From Psychrobacillus psychrotolerans (GTDB lineage Bacteria; Bacillota; Bacilli; Bacillales_A; Planococcaceae), in NCBI RefSeq assembly GCF_900115805.1, contig NZ_FOXU01000007.1:62001-126000 (forward strand): a DNA stretch of 64,000 nt. Reading direction: 5' to 3'. Positions within the stretch are counted from its first letter, which is position 1. Each line of letters starts with the position of its first letter. The translations under genes and the position numbers were made by a program. The notes under the pieces are model-generated. The model was not told the origin of the DNA. It saw only the letters and a list, made by a program, of their open reading frames with translations, and did no database searches. Positions 25,330 through 33,367 of this stretch are shown here, one piece after another.

Positions 25330-26133
25330 TTGATTGGCTGTCCAATAGTAAAACAATGCAGTAAAAGTTAGTTTTTCTGTGTGCGTTAAATTATGCGCAA
25401 GAGAGACATGGACATTCATTGCTTGTATTTCAAATGCAGGATGCGTAGCATATGGGAAAATTCCAAACCGATATGTCGCTAATCTTTGACCACCTAAATC
25501 ATGAACGTCAATGTCTCCATATACACTTTTCGCTTCCATTTGAAGTAGTTTTTCGTTATTTGCATCAAATATTATAGCTCTATTTTTTAAAGACATTAGT
25601 GGCATAACAATAGTAGTTGCGTGTAAACGATTATGATCTAGTACCTTTATTTTCATAAACTTAAGCTTATTGTGAATGGTAAACGTAGACACTACCTTCT
25701 CATCCATCGTTATTATTCGATAAGTAATTGGAAAGAACATTCCCATTTTGAAAATATTTAATGTGGATAGTTTCCTTCGAAAGGGCTGTTCTTCGGTAGG
25801 ACTTATTTTATATAACCGCTCCCCTGTACTGGAGACTAAATAGGTCTGTGGAATTAACGAAACGTCTCGTTGGAAATTAAGTTCCTGAATCGGAAAACTA
25901 GCTGAGTAATAATTGCTATCCACTTTTTTCTCTTCAGGCAATTTTTCTGCAGCATGTTGAAACAAAAAAGAAGAGCTATATAAAACAAGTAATGTAAAGC
26001 CAACAGCAAAATGAGTTTCAAAGTCTTGCCACATAACATCTTTGAAAACTATAAGCAAAACTATGTATATTCCTACTAAGCTTATTGATGCGAATTTTGT
26101 ATATTGAGCTGATTTTTCATAAATATGTTTCAA
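25327..26133 (-). CDS. Membrane protein with tubby/LURP-like domain, unknown function
   Basis: About 268 residues. Two membrane segments (residues about 15-60), then a soluble beta-rich part with RLYKISPTEEQPFRRKLSTLN and VVSTFTIHNKLKFMKIKVLDHN, reminiscent of LURP-one/tubby-like scramblase-type folds; that resemblance is weak. I start at TTG after AGAGGTG (six bases), although a GTG three codons earlier is inside that site. No partner genes suggest a job. Confidence 0.6.
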   Translation of the reverse strand: MKHIYEKSAQYTKFASISLVGIYIVLLIVFKDVMWQDFETHFAVGFTLLVLYSSSFLFQHAAEKLPEEKKVDSNYYSASFPIQELNFQRDVSLIPQTYLVSSTGERLYKISPTEEQPFRRKLSTLNIFKMGMFFPITYRIITMDEKVVSTFTIHNKLKFMKIKVLDHNRLHATTIVMPLMSLKNRAIIFDANNEKLLQMEAKSVYGDIDVHDLGGQRLATYRFGIFPYATHPAFEIQAMNVHVSLAHNLTHTEKLTFTALFYYWTANQ

Positions 26134-26195
26134 GTTTTTCACCTCTAATAGTCTTTACGAAGAATTAGCAAAATAGTTCCATCAAAATACTGAAC

Positions 26196-26241
26196 AAAAA
26201 AACTGTAAACACACTGCTTTAAGCAATGCACTTACAGTTTT
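26196..26241 (-). terminator. Terminator after the small membrane protein gene
   Basis: AAAACTGTAA pairs with TTACAGTTTT across a long loop, followed by TTTTTTGTT on the minus strand. Confidence 0.7.
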
Positions 26242-26619
26242 TCATTGTTTTTCCAACGCTCTTCCAAATAGCTTACCGATAAAATACCATAAAATATATA
26301 TCCCAATTACTATACATACAAAGAATAGAGCACTCTCCATTTTTTCGGGAAGACCTATGGGCTCTAAGAATATTTGAATCGTTACTAACAGATAAATGAT
26401 ACTTGCAATACCTGCTAGTAATACGATACCGATAATAGATAGTTGCGAATAAGTTAGTTGTTTAATATGATGCCGATGCTTACTAAATTCCAAGAGGATT
26501 ACGAGTATAATTGCTGTGAAAGTGATAGTAACTTCTTGAAGATAAATTGAATTGATCAAATATATGACAAGCAACATAACCATCAAATATTTGTAAAGGT
26601 CATCAATTTGTTTTAGCAC
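26242..26619 (-). CDS. Small integral membrane protein, unknown
   Basis: About 125 residues with four hydrophobic stretches (for example YLMVMLLVIYLINSIYL, SIIGIVLLAGIASIIYL and FFVCIVIGIYILWYFIG). The start is ambiguous: a GTG eight bases after AGGAAG is taken, with another GTG three codons upstream. It lies 20 bases after the thioesterase gene and may be cotranscribed. No recognised domain. Confidence 0.6.
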   Translation of the reverse strand: MLKQIDDLYKYLMVMLLVIYLINSIYLQEVTITFTAIILVILLEFSKHRHHIKQLTYSQLSIIGIVLLAGIASIIYLLVTIQIFLEPIGLPEKMESALFFVCIVIGIYILWYFIGKLFGRALEKQ

Positions 26620-26639
26620 TTGAGCCACTTCCTACTCTT

Positions 26640-27113
26640 TTAGTATTTCATTTCTAGGCGTTGCTTACGATGAGCGCGTCTAGCAGGTCCCGTTTCAAAT
26701 AGACGTTTTTCCTCTTCTGTTTCTGGATGTATGCCCTTAACAGGTACAGGTTTCCCATTGTCGTCAACCGCAACCATTGTTACGTAAGATTCTGTTGTTA
26801 GTTTTTCTTCCCCTGTAAGTAGGTTCATGGACGTTACTTGAACATAAACTTCCATGGAAGAACGACCTGTAGAAGAAACAACTGCTTCTAGCTCTAATAC
26901 ATCACCCACTTTAGCAGATGAAAGGAAGTCAACAGAATCTATAGAAGCTGTCACTACAGCTCCTTGTGCATGTTTCATAGAACATATCGCTGCAATTTCG
27001 TCGATAAAAGCAAGTACTCTTCCTCCAAAAATTGTTTCGTGGTGATTTGTATCTGGTGGCAATATTAAATGTGTTTGAATAGTTCTTGATTGACTCATTG
27101 GATTCGTGTTCAT
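26640..27113 (-). CDS. Acyl-CoA thioesterase, hotdog fold (YkhA-like)
   Basis: Cytoplasmic single-hotdog thioesterase of the YciA/BACH type, hydrolysing acyl-CoAs. The conserved NHHETIFGGRVLAFIDEIAAI carries the active-site region, followed by the VVTASIDSVDFLSSAKVGDVLELEA and SSTGRSSMEVYVQV strands. Length 157. AGGAGTTAGG precedes the ATG. Not obviously linked to neighbours. Confidence 0.9.
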   Translation of the reverse strand: MNTNPMSQSRTIQTHLILPPDTNHHETIFGGRVLAFIDEIAAICSMKHAQGAVVTASIDSVDFLSSAKVGDVLELEAVVSSTGRSSMEVYVQVTSMNLLTGEEKLTTESYVTMVAVDDNGKPVPVKGIHPETEEEKRLFETGPARRAHRKQRLEMKY

Positions 27114-27164
27114 TATTCCTAACTCCTCTAATCTAAATAGTATATGTTTAGTATAGCATGTTCA

Positions 27165-28130
27165 TCAATTTGAGCCAGAATTTGCTGCTGCAGCGCTTGT
27201 TGCTGCCATAGTCGAAATCATAATTGCTTGCTGTGCTTGTAAAATAAGCTCTAGAGAAGTTGCCATGGAAATTGCGGCACTTGCATAAGCTTCTTTAGAG
27301 GATCTTAAAGATAATCCGAAAGCAATGGGAAGAGCCGAGTCTTTGTACCATGAAAATAATTTCGTACTAGCAATGGATTCATAGGTTGTTACAACCTCGT
27401 TCAGTTGTTCTTCATCTAATTTTAAAGCTGCCATAAATCCAATAATAGGATATTGTGCTGCGGATGTTTTTATTTTGACGCTTTTCAAACCATTGCGGAT
27501 AATAACTGCCCTATTCACCATATTTTCTTCATATTCAGGGTTAGAGTACGTGAGAACCTGTGACATCCATTGTAGTTCATTCCCTGTGTAAAATTTATGT
27601 TGCTTTAGTTCTTTATAATAGCGATTCATCGTTTCCGCTCGAACTGCAGTATCGCCTTCCATCTTCCCTAGAAACATTGCATAAGGGTAGTCATCTGTAG
27701 AGGTTAAAAAACGATGATACGTCTTCATATCATCCATTAACTTTTGTGTCATCTTCAATTCAAATGACCATTGCTCTTTTTGATCTGACATCATAAGAGC
27801 AGCTAAATAAGTATAGCTATTCATTTTAATACCAAACTGTTTTAAAGCATCTGCTTTTTCCATATACAGATTTACTGCTTGTTCCGGATCTGCTCCTGAT
27901 ACATCTAGAGTTGCTACAAAAAGAGGATGTAAATGTGAGCGTAAAGTAGAAAAGATTCCAGCTCTTTTTTTCAAATGACTAGACACTTCTTTATATCTAC
28001 TTTCATCAAATTCTTTTTCTAAAGTTACATAATACCCTGCAAGTGACAAAGTTATACGTTTATCTACAGTCCAACCTAATGTTTTTTTCAGTGCATTAAA
28101 TGTTTGCTCTAATCTTTGTTCAACTGTCAT
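27165..28130 (-). CDS. DUF4003-family protein
   Basis: A 321-residue all-helical, soluble protein. The N-terminus VEQRLEQTFNALKKTLGWTVDKRITLSLAGYYVT fits the DUF4003 family found in Bacillales; the C-terminus is alanine-rich (ATSAAAANSGSN). No catalytic motif is visible. The ATG has AAGGAG eight bases upstream; a GTG three codons earlier overlaps that site. Divergent from rluF. Confidence 0.75.
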   Translation of the reverse strand: MTVEQRLEQTFNALKKTLGWTVDKRITLSLAGYYVTLEKEFDESRYKEVSSHLKKRAGIFSTLRSHLHPLFVATLDVSGADPEQAVNLYMEKADALKQFGIKMNSYTYLAALMMSDQKEQWSFELKMTQKLMDDMKTYHRFLTSTDDYPYAMFLGKMEGDTAVRAETMNRYYKELKQHKFYTGNELQWMSQVLTYSNPEYEENMVNRAVIIRNGLKSVKIKTSAAQYPIIGFMAALKLDEEQLNEVVTTYESIASTKLFSWYKDSALPIAFGLSLRSSKEAYASAAISMATSLELILQAQQAIMISTMAATSAAAANSGSN

Positions 28131-28221
28131 ACCAATCACTCCTTTTCTAATTTACGCTATTACTCTAATTTAGTTTCAACTTTTGTTATAATTAATGCAT
28201 CAAGAAAAGTAGGTGTCTATA

Positions 28222-28926
28222 ATGCGAATTAATAAATTTCTAAGTGAGGCAGGAATTACTTCTAGACGCGGTGCCGACAAGTGGATTACTGATGGAAGAG
28301 TAGTGATTAACGGAAAAACTGCAGAACTCGGTAGTAAGGTTGAAGCGGGCGATGATGTTCGAGTTGATGGCAAACAAATTGTTGTAGAGCAACCACTCGT
28401 TTATCTAGTATTAAATAAACCTGTAGGTATTACTAGCACTACAGAAACTCATATAAAAGGTAATATTGTCGACTTCGTTAATCATCCACTTCGTATTTTC
28501 CATATTGGGCGATTAGATAAAGATTCCGACGGTTTAATACTTCTTACAAATGATGGTGATATTGTAAATGAAATTCTACGTGCAGAAAACAGCCACGATA
28601 AAGAGTATATTGTGACAGTCAATGAAAAAATCACCGACACATTTATAGAAAAAATGGCTGCCGGTGTAAATATTCTAGGGACAACAACATTGCCATGTAA
28701 AGTAAAGAAAATTGGACCAAAAACCTTTAACATTATCTTGACCCAAGGCTTAAATCGTCAAATTCGTAGAATGTGTTCCGCATTAGGGTTTTCAGTGAAA
28801 AGATTACAACGAATACGAATCATGAACATATCTATTGAAGGTCTCCCTATCGGAGAATGGAGAGAACTTACACCTACTGAAAAAACAGAGCTCTTTCAGA
28901 CGCTTAACTATTCACCAAAACGGTAA
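28222..28926 (+). CDS. rluF: RluF-like 23S rRNA pseudouridine synthase
   Basis: S4 RNA-binding domain at residues 1-60 ([22 protein letters not shown]), then the RsuA/RluB-F catalytic domain with the aspartate in [20 protein letters not shown] and [20 protein letters not shown]. 234 residues. The RluF-type sequence [11 protein letters not shown] and arginine-rich end favour U2604-type activity over RluB, but substrate is inferred. Start ATG after AGGTG; a GTG three codons earlier is inside the site. Confidence 0.85.
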   Translation: MRINKFLSEAGITSRRGADKWITDGRVVINGKTAELGSKVEAGDDVRVDGKQIVVEQPLVYLVLNKPVGITSTTETHIKGNIVDFVNHPLRIFHIGRLDKDSDGLILLTNDGDIVNEILRAENSHDKEYIVTVNEKITDTFIEKMAAGVNILGTTTLPCKVKKIGPKTFNIILTQGLNRQIRRMCSALGFSVKRLQRIRIMNISIEGLPIGEWRELTPTEKTELFQTLNYSPKR

Positions 28927-28979
28927 TAGTGTGGAGCAGAGGGTTAACATGGCATATTGATTGGTAAATTTATACTCAT

Positions 28980-29017
28980 GAAAAAAAGCAGCTCCAACAA
29001 AATGGAACTGCTTTTTT
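28980..29017. terminator. Bidirectional terminator between rluF and the murE-like gene
   Basis: AAAAAGCAG...CTGCTTTTT with an inner TCCA/TGGA stem; A and T tracts on both sides serve both convergent genes. Confidence 0.8.
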
Positions 29018-29021
29018 CATA

Positions 29022-30566
29022 TTATGTGTTTCCCGCTACACGTTTTTCAAGCGGTTGGAATAATTTCTTTTTATCGACATTCGGACGAATGACTTCTAGT
29101 TGTTCAAGTGCAAGTTTTGCGCCATAATCCATTCCTTGGCAACCTGCTAATAACAGTAAGTCTCCATCCGTAACATCGTAAAGACCATGTTTAATAGCTT
29201 CAGGCAACTCTGCGTAAAGTTGTACTTTGATACCCGCTTCTTCCATAACTTCGAGGAATACTTCAAGCTCACTCTCCGAAACTACATCCTTTTGAGTCAC
29301 ATGGGAACGACTTAATGTCGCAATCACTTCATGTATACCAAGTTTAGGTGCCCATTTAGCAATAGTCTCTGCATTCTCTCTATTCACTGTCACTCCACGA
29401 TCTCCACGAATAGCATAAACAAGCTTGATACGTTCAAAGTCCATTTTTTCTAAAGTTCCAAGCGTGATGTCAATGTTTCCACTGTTTGCAAAGTGGTCAT
29501 CAATAATTTTAAAATCATCTTCAAAAATAATTTCAAAACGACGCTCTACGCCTACAAACTCTGCCAAACTTTTTTGGATAGTAGCTACTGGCACTTCACA
29601 TAATAGTGCAATCACAATACTGACCATTGAATTATATACAGAGTGAAAACCTGGAGTTGAAAGTTCAATTGTAAATTTTTGCTGAGGTATTACTAGATCC
29701 TGCGTTACTAGATCTTGTTGAATTTCCACCGTGAATTTGGCTCTTCCTGTTGATAGGTCTAAATTGGTACAGATAACATCTGCAGATTGATCTTCAACAC
29801 CAATGGTAATAACTTTTGCTTTCGTTTTGTTCATAAGTGAAGCAGAATAAGAATCATCCAAGTTTAAAATAGCTACTTTATCAGCACCAGCATTTCGAAT
29901 AAGACTAGACTTATGATGAAAATAGTTTTCAAACGAAGAATGCAAGTCGATATGCTCACGACTAATATTATTCAGTGTAACAATATCAAAGTCTACACAG
30001 CCTACACGATTTAATTCCAATGCAGAGGAGGAAACTTCCATTGTTGCATGACTGACATTCTCCTCCACCATTTGTGCATAAAAACGTTGTAAATCAAGTG
30101 ATTCTGGCGTTGTTAATTCAGAAGGCTCGGCATAGTCCCCAATTTTCACTACAACTGTCCCCATTAGCCCTGTTTTAAAGCCATGGTTTTCTAATATGGC
30201 ATTCGTCATAAACGAAGTAGAAGTCTTCCCATTAGTCGCGGTAATCCCTATCGTCTTCAACTTCCGTGTCGGGTGATTATAGAAAGCATCTGCAAGAGTA
30301 GCTAGAGCCACACGTCCATTTTCCACTTTATATTGCGGTAACTCAATTCCATCGATAAAGTCCTCTACTACTAGAGCAACGGCACCATTCTCAACAGCTT
30401 GTCCTGCAAATTGATGTCCATCTACTTTGAATCCTTTTATACATACAAATACTTGTCCTTTTTCCACTTTGCGTGAATTATAAGCAAGTCCTGTTACTTT
30501 TATTGGTCCAGCATTTTTAGTTTCTAAAACAGGTATATGCTTCAATAAATTTGTAATCTCCATCAA
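29022..30566 (-). CDS. Divergent MurE-like Mur ligase paralogue
   Basis: 514-residue protein with the three-domain Mur ligase layout. The P-loop ATNGKTSTSFMTNA, TTPESLDLQ and SSSALELNRVG are MurE-like. However, three canonical landmarks differ: the DYAHTPD region reads DDHFANSGNID, the DNPR motif that selects meso-diaminopimelate is absent, and the AGKGHE region reads AGCQGMD. It is not in a cell-division cluster. It probably joins an amino acid or other amine to a UDP-muramyl-type or other acid substrate, but the reaction is unknown. It could instead be a genuine MurE of unusual sequence; I think that less likely. Confidence 0.75.
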   Translation of the reverse strand: MMEITNLLKHIPVLETKNAGPIKVTGLAYNSRKVEKGQVFVCIKGFKVDGHQFAGQAVENGAVALVVEDFIDGIELPQYKVENGRVALATLADAFYNHPTRKLKTIGITATNGKTSTSFMTNAILENHGFKTGLMGTVVVKIGDYAEPSELTTPESLDLQRFYAQMVEENVSHATMEVSSSALELNRVGCVDFDIVTLNNISREHIDLHSSFENYFHHKSSLIRNAGADKVAILNLDDSYSASLMNKTKAKVITIGVEDQSADVICTNLDLSTGRAKFTVEIQQDLVTQDLVIPQQKFTIELSTPGFHSVYNSMVSIVIALLCEVPVATIQKSLAEFVGVERRFEIIFEDDFKIIDDHFANSGNIDITLGTLEKMDFERIKLVYAIRGDRGVTVNRENAETIAKWAPKLGIHEVIATLSRSHVTQKDVVSESELEVFLEVMEEAGIKVQLYAELPEAIKHGLYDVTDGDLLLLAGCQGMDYGAKLALEQLEVIRPNVDKKKLFQPLEKRVAGNT

Positions 30567-30909
30567 ACAGCCACCTTTTATAGTAAATCTTCTCCATCAG
30601 TTTACCTCAATTTCGATAAGAATTAAACTCATACAACTATTATTAGTAGAATTCTATTTAAACAGGTGATTCTGATTAAGAATTAGTTACATACTCCGTT
30701 AACGTGTGGCAAAGGAATGAGAATATTTATTATTCCAGTCTATTTAATAGTAAGTTGTTTTCGTGTAGTCATTTCTGGACTCTACTACTATTAGAACTTT
30801 GAAATAATGGGGGTTAAGTCGAGGGAAAAGTATTCAGCATGTCATAAAACGAATTGAATGTTGGTTGACATAATAAGGAGTGCATATAGAAGACCAAGGT
30901 CTAAAAATG
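30567..30909. other. Intergenic region, nothing recognised
   Basis: About 340 bases with no credible gene. A GGAAT/ATTCC dyad near 30713-30739 and an AAGGAGTG near 30871 lead nowhere. Confidence 0.4.
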
Positions 30910-31095
30910 CTATTTTTTTTCACAAGTAACTGGAGCCCAAAATCCATCCTTCTCCACCATTACTGCTTCTACTTTATCAAAGTTCTCAAAAAACTTTTCT
31001 ATAATAAGTTCATTTGCTTGATAATTTTTATGAATCTGATTAAACACTAAACCGCCAATCGTTAGTATAGCTAGACTTCCAACTATTGTGATCAT
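30910..31095 (-). CDS. Small single-pass membrane protein, unknown
   Basis: About 61 residues: one hydrophobic helix (IVGSLAILTIGGLVF), then a short charged domain ending FWAPVTCEKK. The ATG used has no good ribosome site. A GGAGGT lies 27 bases upstream in the same open frame, which would add residues (EEKQLQI) but no ATG, GTG or TTG follows it at the right spacing. So the start is unclear; an unusual start codon is possible. Confidence 0.5.
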   Translation of the reverse strand: MITIVGSLAILTIGGLVFNQIHKNYQANELIIEKFFENFDKVEAVMVEKDGFWAPVTCEKK

Positions 31096-31183
31096 GATTT
31101 GTAGTTGTTTTTCTTCAAGTGTACCTCCATTTACGATTGGTTTTTCCTACCAGTTTAAGCAACAAACTTTGAGATAACAGGCT

Positions 31184-31225
31184 AAAAATAAAAACCAAGA
31201 AGCGATTTAATTCGCTTCTCGGTTT
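31184..31225 (-). terminator. Terminator after the acidic small protein gene
   Basis: AAAAACC-AGAAGCGA pairs with TTCGCTTCT-GGTTTTT with one mismatch; T tract on both strands. Confidence 0.85.
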
Positions 31226-31525
31226 TTATTTACTGTTATAATGTTCTTTACAAAAAGCAAGAACGACTGCTTCTTCTTCGTCTTCTAAACCAAAGTCTAA
31301 TACTTTACCGTTACTCCGATTTAAGAAATGGTATTGTACAATACGCGCTTCTGTTTCTTCTACGACTAGAATAACACGTAAGTCTAATGAATTATTTTCA
31401 TCAAAAAGTTCATCGTCTTCAGGTACTTCTAATCCAAGTAAGAATTCATAACGATCGCCTGTTATAATTCCTGTTGGATCGTTTAACTTATCAACTTCGT
31501 AGGATGTTATTTTCAAAAAGTCCAC
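31226..31525 (-). CDS. Small acidic cytoplasmic protein (DUF6509-like)
   Basis: 99 residues, strongly acidic (EVPEDDELFDENNSLDLRVI). The pattern ITSYEVDKLNDPTGIITGDRYEFLLGLEVPEDDEL fits a family of unknown function known to me from Bacillales (DUF6509, recalled with some doubt). No catalytic residues. Single gene with own terminator. Confidence 0.65.
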   Translation of the reverse strand: MDFLKITSYEVDKLNDPTGIITGDRYEFLLGLEVPEDDELFDENNSLDLRVILVVEETEARIVQYHFLNRSNGKVLDFGLEDEEEAVVLAFCKEHYNSK

Positions 31526-31624
31526 CTCCGTACTTATAGTTTATCATTTTTTCTAGATAATAATCCATTTTCATTATTATTGATATAATAATGCTTAGCA
31601 ACTACCAAGTTTAGGAGTGAAAAA

Positions 31625-31804
31625 ATGCGTCTAAATCCAGAAAAATTTATTTATATTTTAGTTCCTTTATATCTTTTACTATTAATATTCGGTAGAAATA
31701 TAAATGAAGTGCTGTATTCTATATTGTCTTTTGTCTTGGGAATTAGCATGCTTTACTTGGCTTATAAACTTTTAAAAAAACAACAAAATCGAAAAAAGAA
31801 ATAA
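31625..31804 (+). CDS. 59-residue membrane protein, unknown
   Basis: MRLNPEKFIYILVPLYLLLL, then a second hydrophobic segment VLYSILSFVLGISMLYLAYK and a basic tail (KKQQNRKKK). Two membrane helices with a lysine-rich cytoplasmic end are typical of small orphan membrane proteins. AGGAGTGAAAAA precedes the ATG and TATAAT sits at 31584. I do not recognise the family. Confidence 0.65.
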   Translation: MRLNPEKFIYILVPLYLLLLIFGRNINEVLYSILSFVLGISMLYLAYKLLKKQQNRKKK

Positions 31805-31817
31805 ATCCAATATTATT

Positions 31818-32822
31818 TTAGAACGATTTTTCTAATTCTAGCATCATTGCATATGCTCCTTTAGATTTGTTGGAGCATATAGCTACAATAACGTTATTAT
31901 GTGGGTAATAAGCCGAGTGAAAACTCACTCCTGGATCATATCCCATTACATGATACTTATGGATTTGATTTTCTTTTTTCTCTATCCAAATACCATACCC
32001 GTAATAACTATTAGATTCCTCTTGAATATGTGGGGTCATTAATATTGCCTTATCATTCAATAATTTATCTTGTATTAGTGCTTCCCAAAATAACACCATA
32101 TCATCAGCAGTGACAAATCCTCCACCATCTGATCCTCCTTGTATCGGAATAGAATACATATTCGTTTTCCATGTGCCGTCTTCGTGATCTATATAACCAA
32201 TTGCTGTTTTAGTAGGTAATGCATCTAAGGCAAAATAACCGGAATTGCACATCCCTGCTTTGTCCATAATATTTCGTTGAACATAGTCTATGAAAAGCAT
32301 TCCAGTCAATTTTTCTACTATTAAACCAAGTACTATATATCCCGCATTATTATAATAGAACTTTTCACCGGGTATAAATCTTTGCTTCTCGCTTTGAAAA
32401 AAGGGTAAAAAATCATGCAAACGGCGGATATGGTACATCGGAGTACTTATCCATAACTCTTCAAAGTCATCCATTATTTCCTCATCAAAATAGTCTGGAA
32501 TACCTGAAGTATGCGTTAAAAGATGATGGACTGTTATGCCTTCATGAAAATGTGGAAAAGAAGTATCTAGGATTTCTTTTAATAGGCTATCAAATCTTAG
32601 TTTTCCAGCTTCTACAAGCTGAGCAATCGCAACTGCAGTAAATAATTTACAACCCGAAGCAATCCCAAAACGTGTATGCTTCTCATTTAGTACTGCATCT
32701 GTACGATTTGCATAGCCAAAACTTTCTTGAAGCTGTACCGAATCACCTTGTTTTACAACAATAGATCCTGAAAATTGGTTTTCTGTTTGCCTCTTTTTTA
32801 ATTGTTCTGTTAAAATTTCCAT
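31818..32822 (-). CDS. Serine hydrolase, beta-lactamase/AmpC-like fold
   Basis: 334 residues. Active-site SxxK in FGIASGCKLFTAVA, tyrosine motif YYNNAGY as the YxN triad, and HVMGYDPGVSFHS near the C-terminus. No signal peptide, so cytoplasmic. This family includes esterases and D-peptidases rather than drug-resistance enzymes. It overlaps no partner, but the next gene upstream (13 bases away) encodes a membrane-anchored protein that may be cotranscribed. Confidence 0.85.
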   Translation of the reverse strand: MEILTEQLKKRQTENQFSGSIVVKQGDSVQLQESFGYANRTDAVLNEKHTRFGIASGCKLFTAVAIAQLVEAGKLRFDSLLKEILDTSFPHFHEGITVHHLLTHTSGIPDYFDEEIMDDFEELWISTPMYHIRRLHDFLPFFQSEKQRFIPGEKFYYNNAGYIVLGLIVEKLTGMLFIDYVQRNIMDKAGMCNSGYFALDALPTKTAIGYIDHEDGTWKTNMYSIPIQGGSDGGGFVTADDMVLFWEALIQDKLLNDKAILMTPHIQEESNSYYGYGIWIEKKENQIHKYHVMGYDPGVSFHSAYYPHNNVIVAICSNKSKGAYAMMLELEKSF

Positions 32823-32834
32823 AGTAAAACACCC

Positions 32835-33353
32835 CTATTTTGTATATTGATCAATCCAATTGGTTGTTGTACTTTCCATTAGAGCGTTTTGAACTTTATC
32901 TTTAAATATGCTCGGATCTATTAACCTCTCAAAATCATCTCCAAACCATTGCTCCACATTCTCTCTGGTCATCACATAGGATTGGTCTGAAAAACGCATA
33001 TCTATTACTTCTAAATTTTTTATCAATACAAAAGCAGCTGTTGTATTATATATAACTGCTTTTTCGTCGCTACTCGTGTTGTAATTTATAGCGGCTGTGA
33101 ATGTATCTGGCTCCAACTCTACCGTGTACTTATAATTAGAAAGTGGAAGTTTATTAAATAGGTTTGTAATGTTAGAGTTATTGCCCATATAATCATTTTC
33201 ATATGCAAGTACTTTATTGAAATTATGAGTTTCTACAGACAGTTGTTTCACATCTTCCTTTTCGACTTGTTTCTGATTATTACTAAGTACATAAAATACT
33301 CCTATTAATAGTACTAAAGCGATTCCGACTACAAGCCCTATTGTCTTTTGCAA
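32835..33353 (-). CDS. Membrane-anchored extracytoplasmic protein (DUF4825-like)
   Basis: 172 residues with an N-terminal anchor (IGLVVGIALVLLIGVFYVLS) and a soluble domain containing YENDYMGNNSNITNLFNKLPLSNYKYTVEL, which recalls DUF4825 (YkyA-like) domains of unknown role. Located between the serine hydrolase and the P-type ATPase. No catalytic motif. Confidence 0.55.
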   Translation of the reverse strand: MQKTIGLVVGIALVLLIGVFYVLSNNQKQVEKEDVKQLSVETHNFNKVLAYENDYMGNNSNITNLFNKLPLSNYKYTVELEPDTFTAAINYNTSSDEKAVIYNTTAAFVLIKNLEVIDMRFSDQSYVMTRENVEQWFGDDFERLIDPSIFKDKVQNALMESTTTNWIDQYTK

Positions 33354-33367
33354 TTATTTTCCCCCCT

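Noticed and set aside
29022-30566. Calling this gene the canonical murE
   Set aside because: Missing DNPR, changed DYAHTPD and GKGHE regions and unlinked location make that unsafe.
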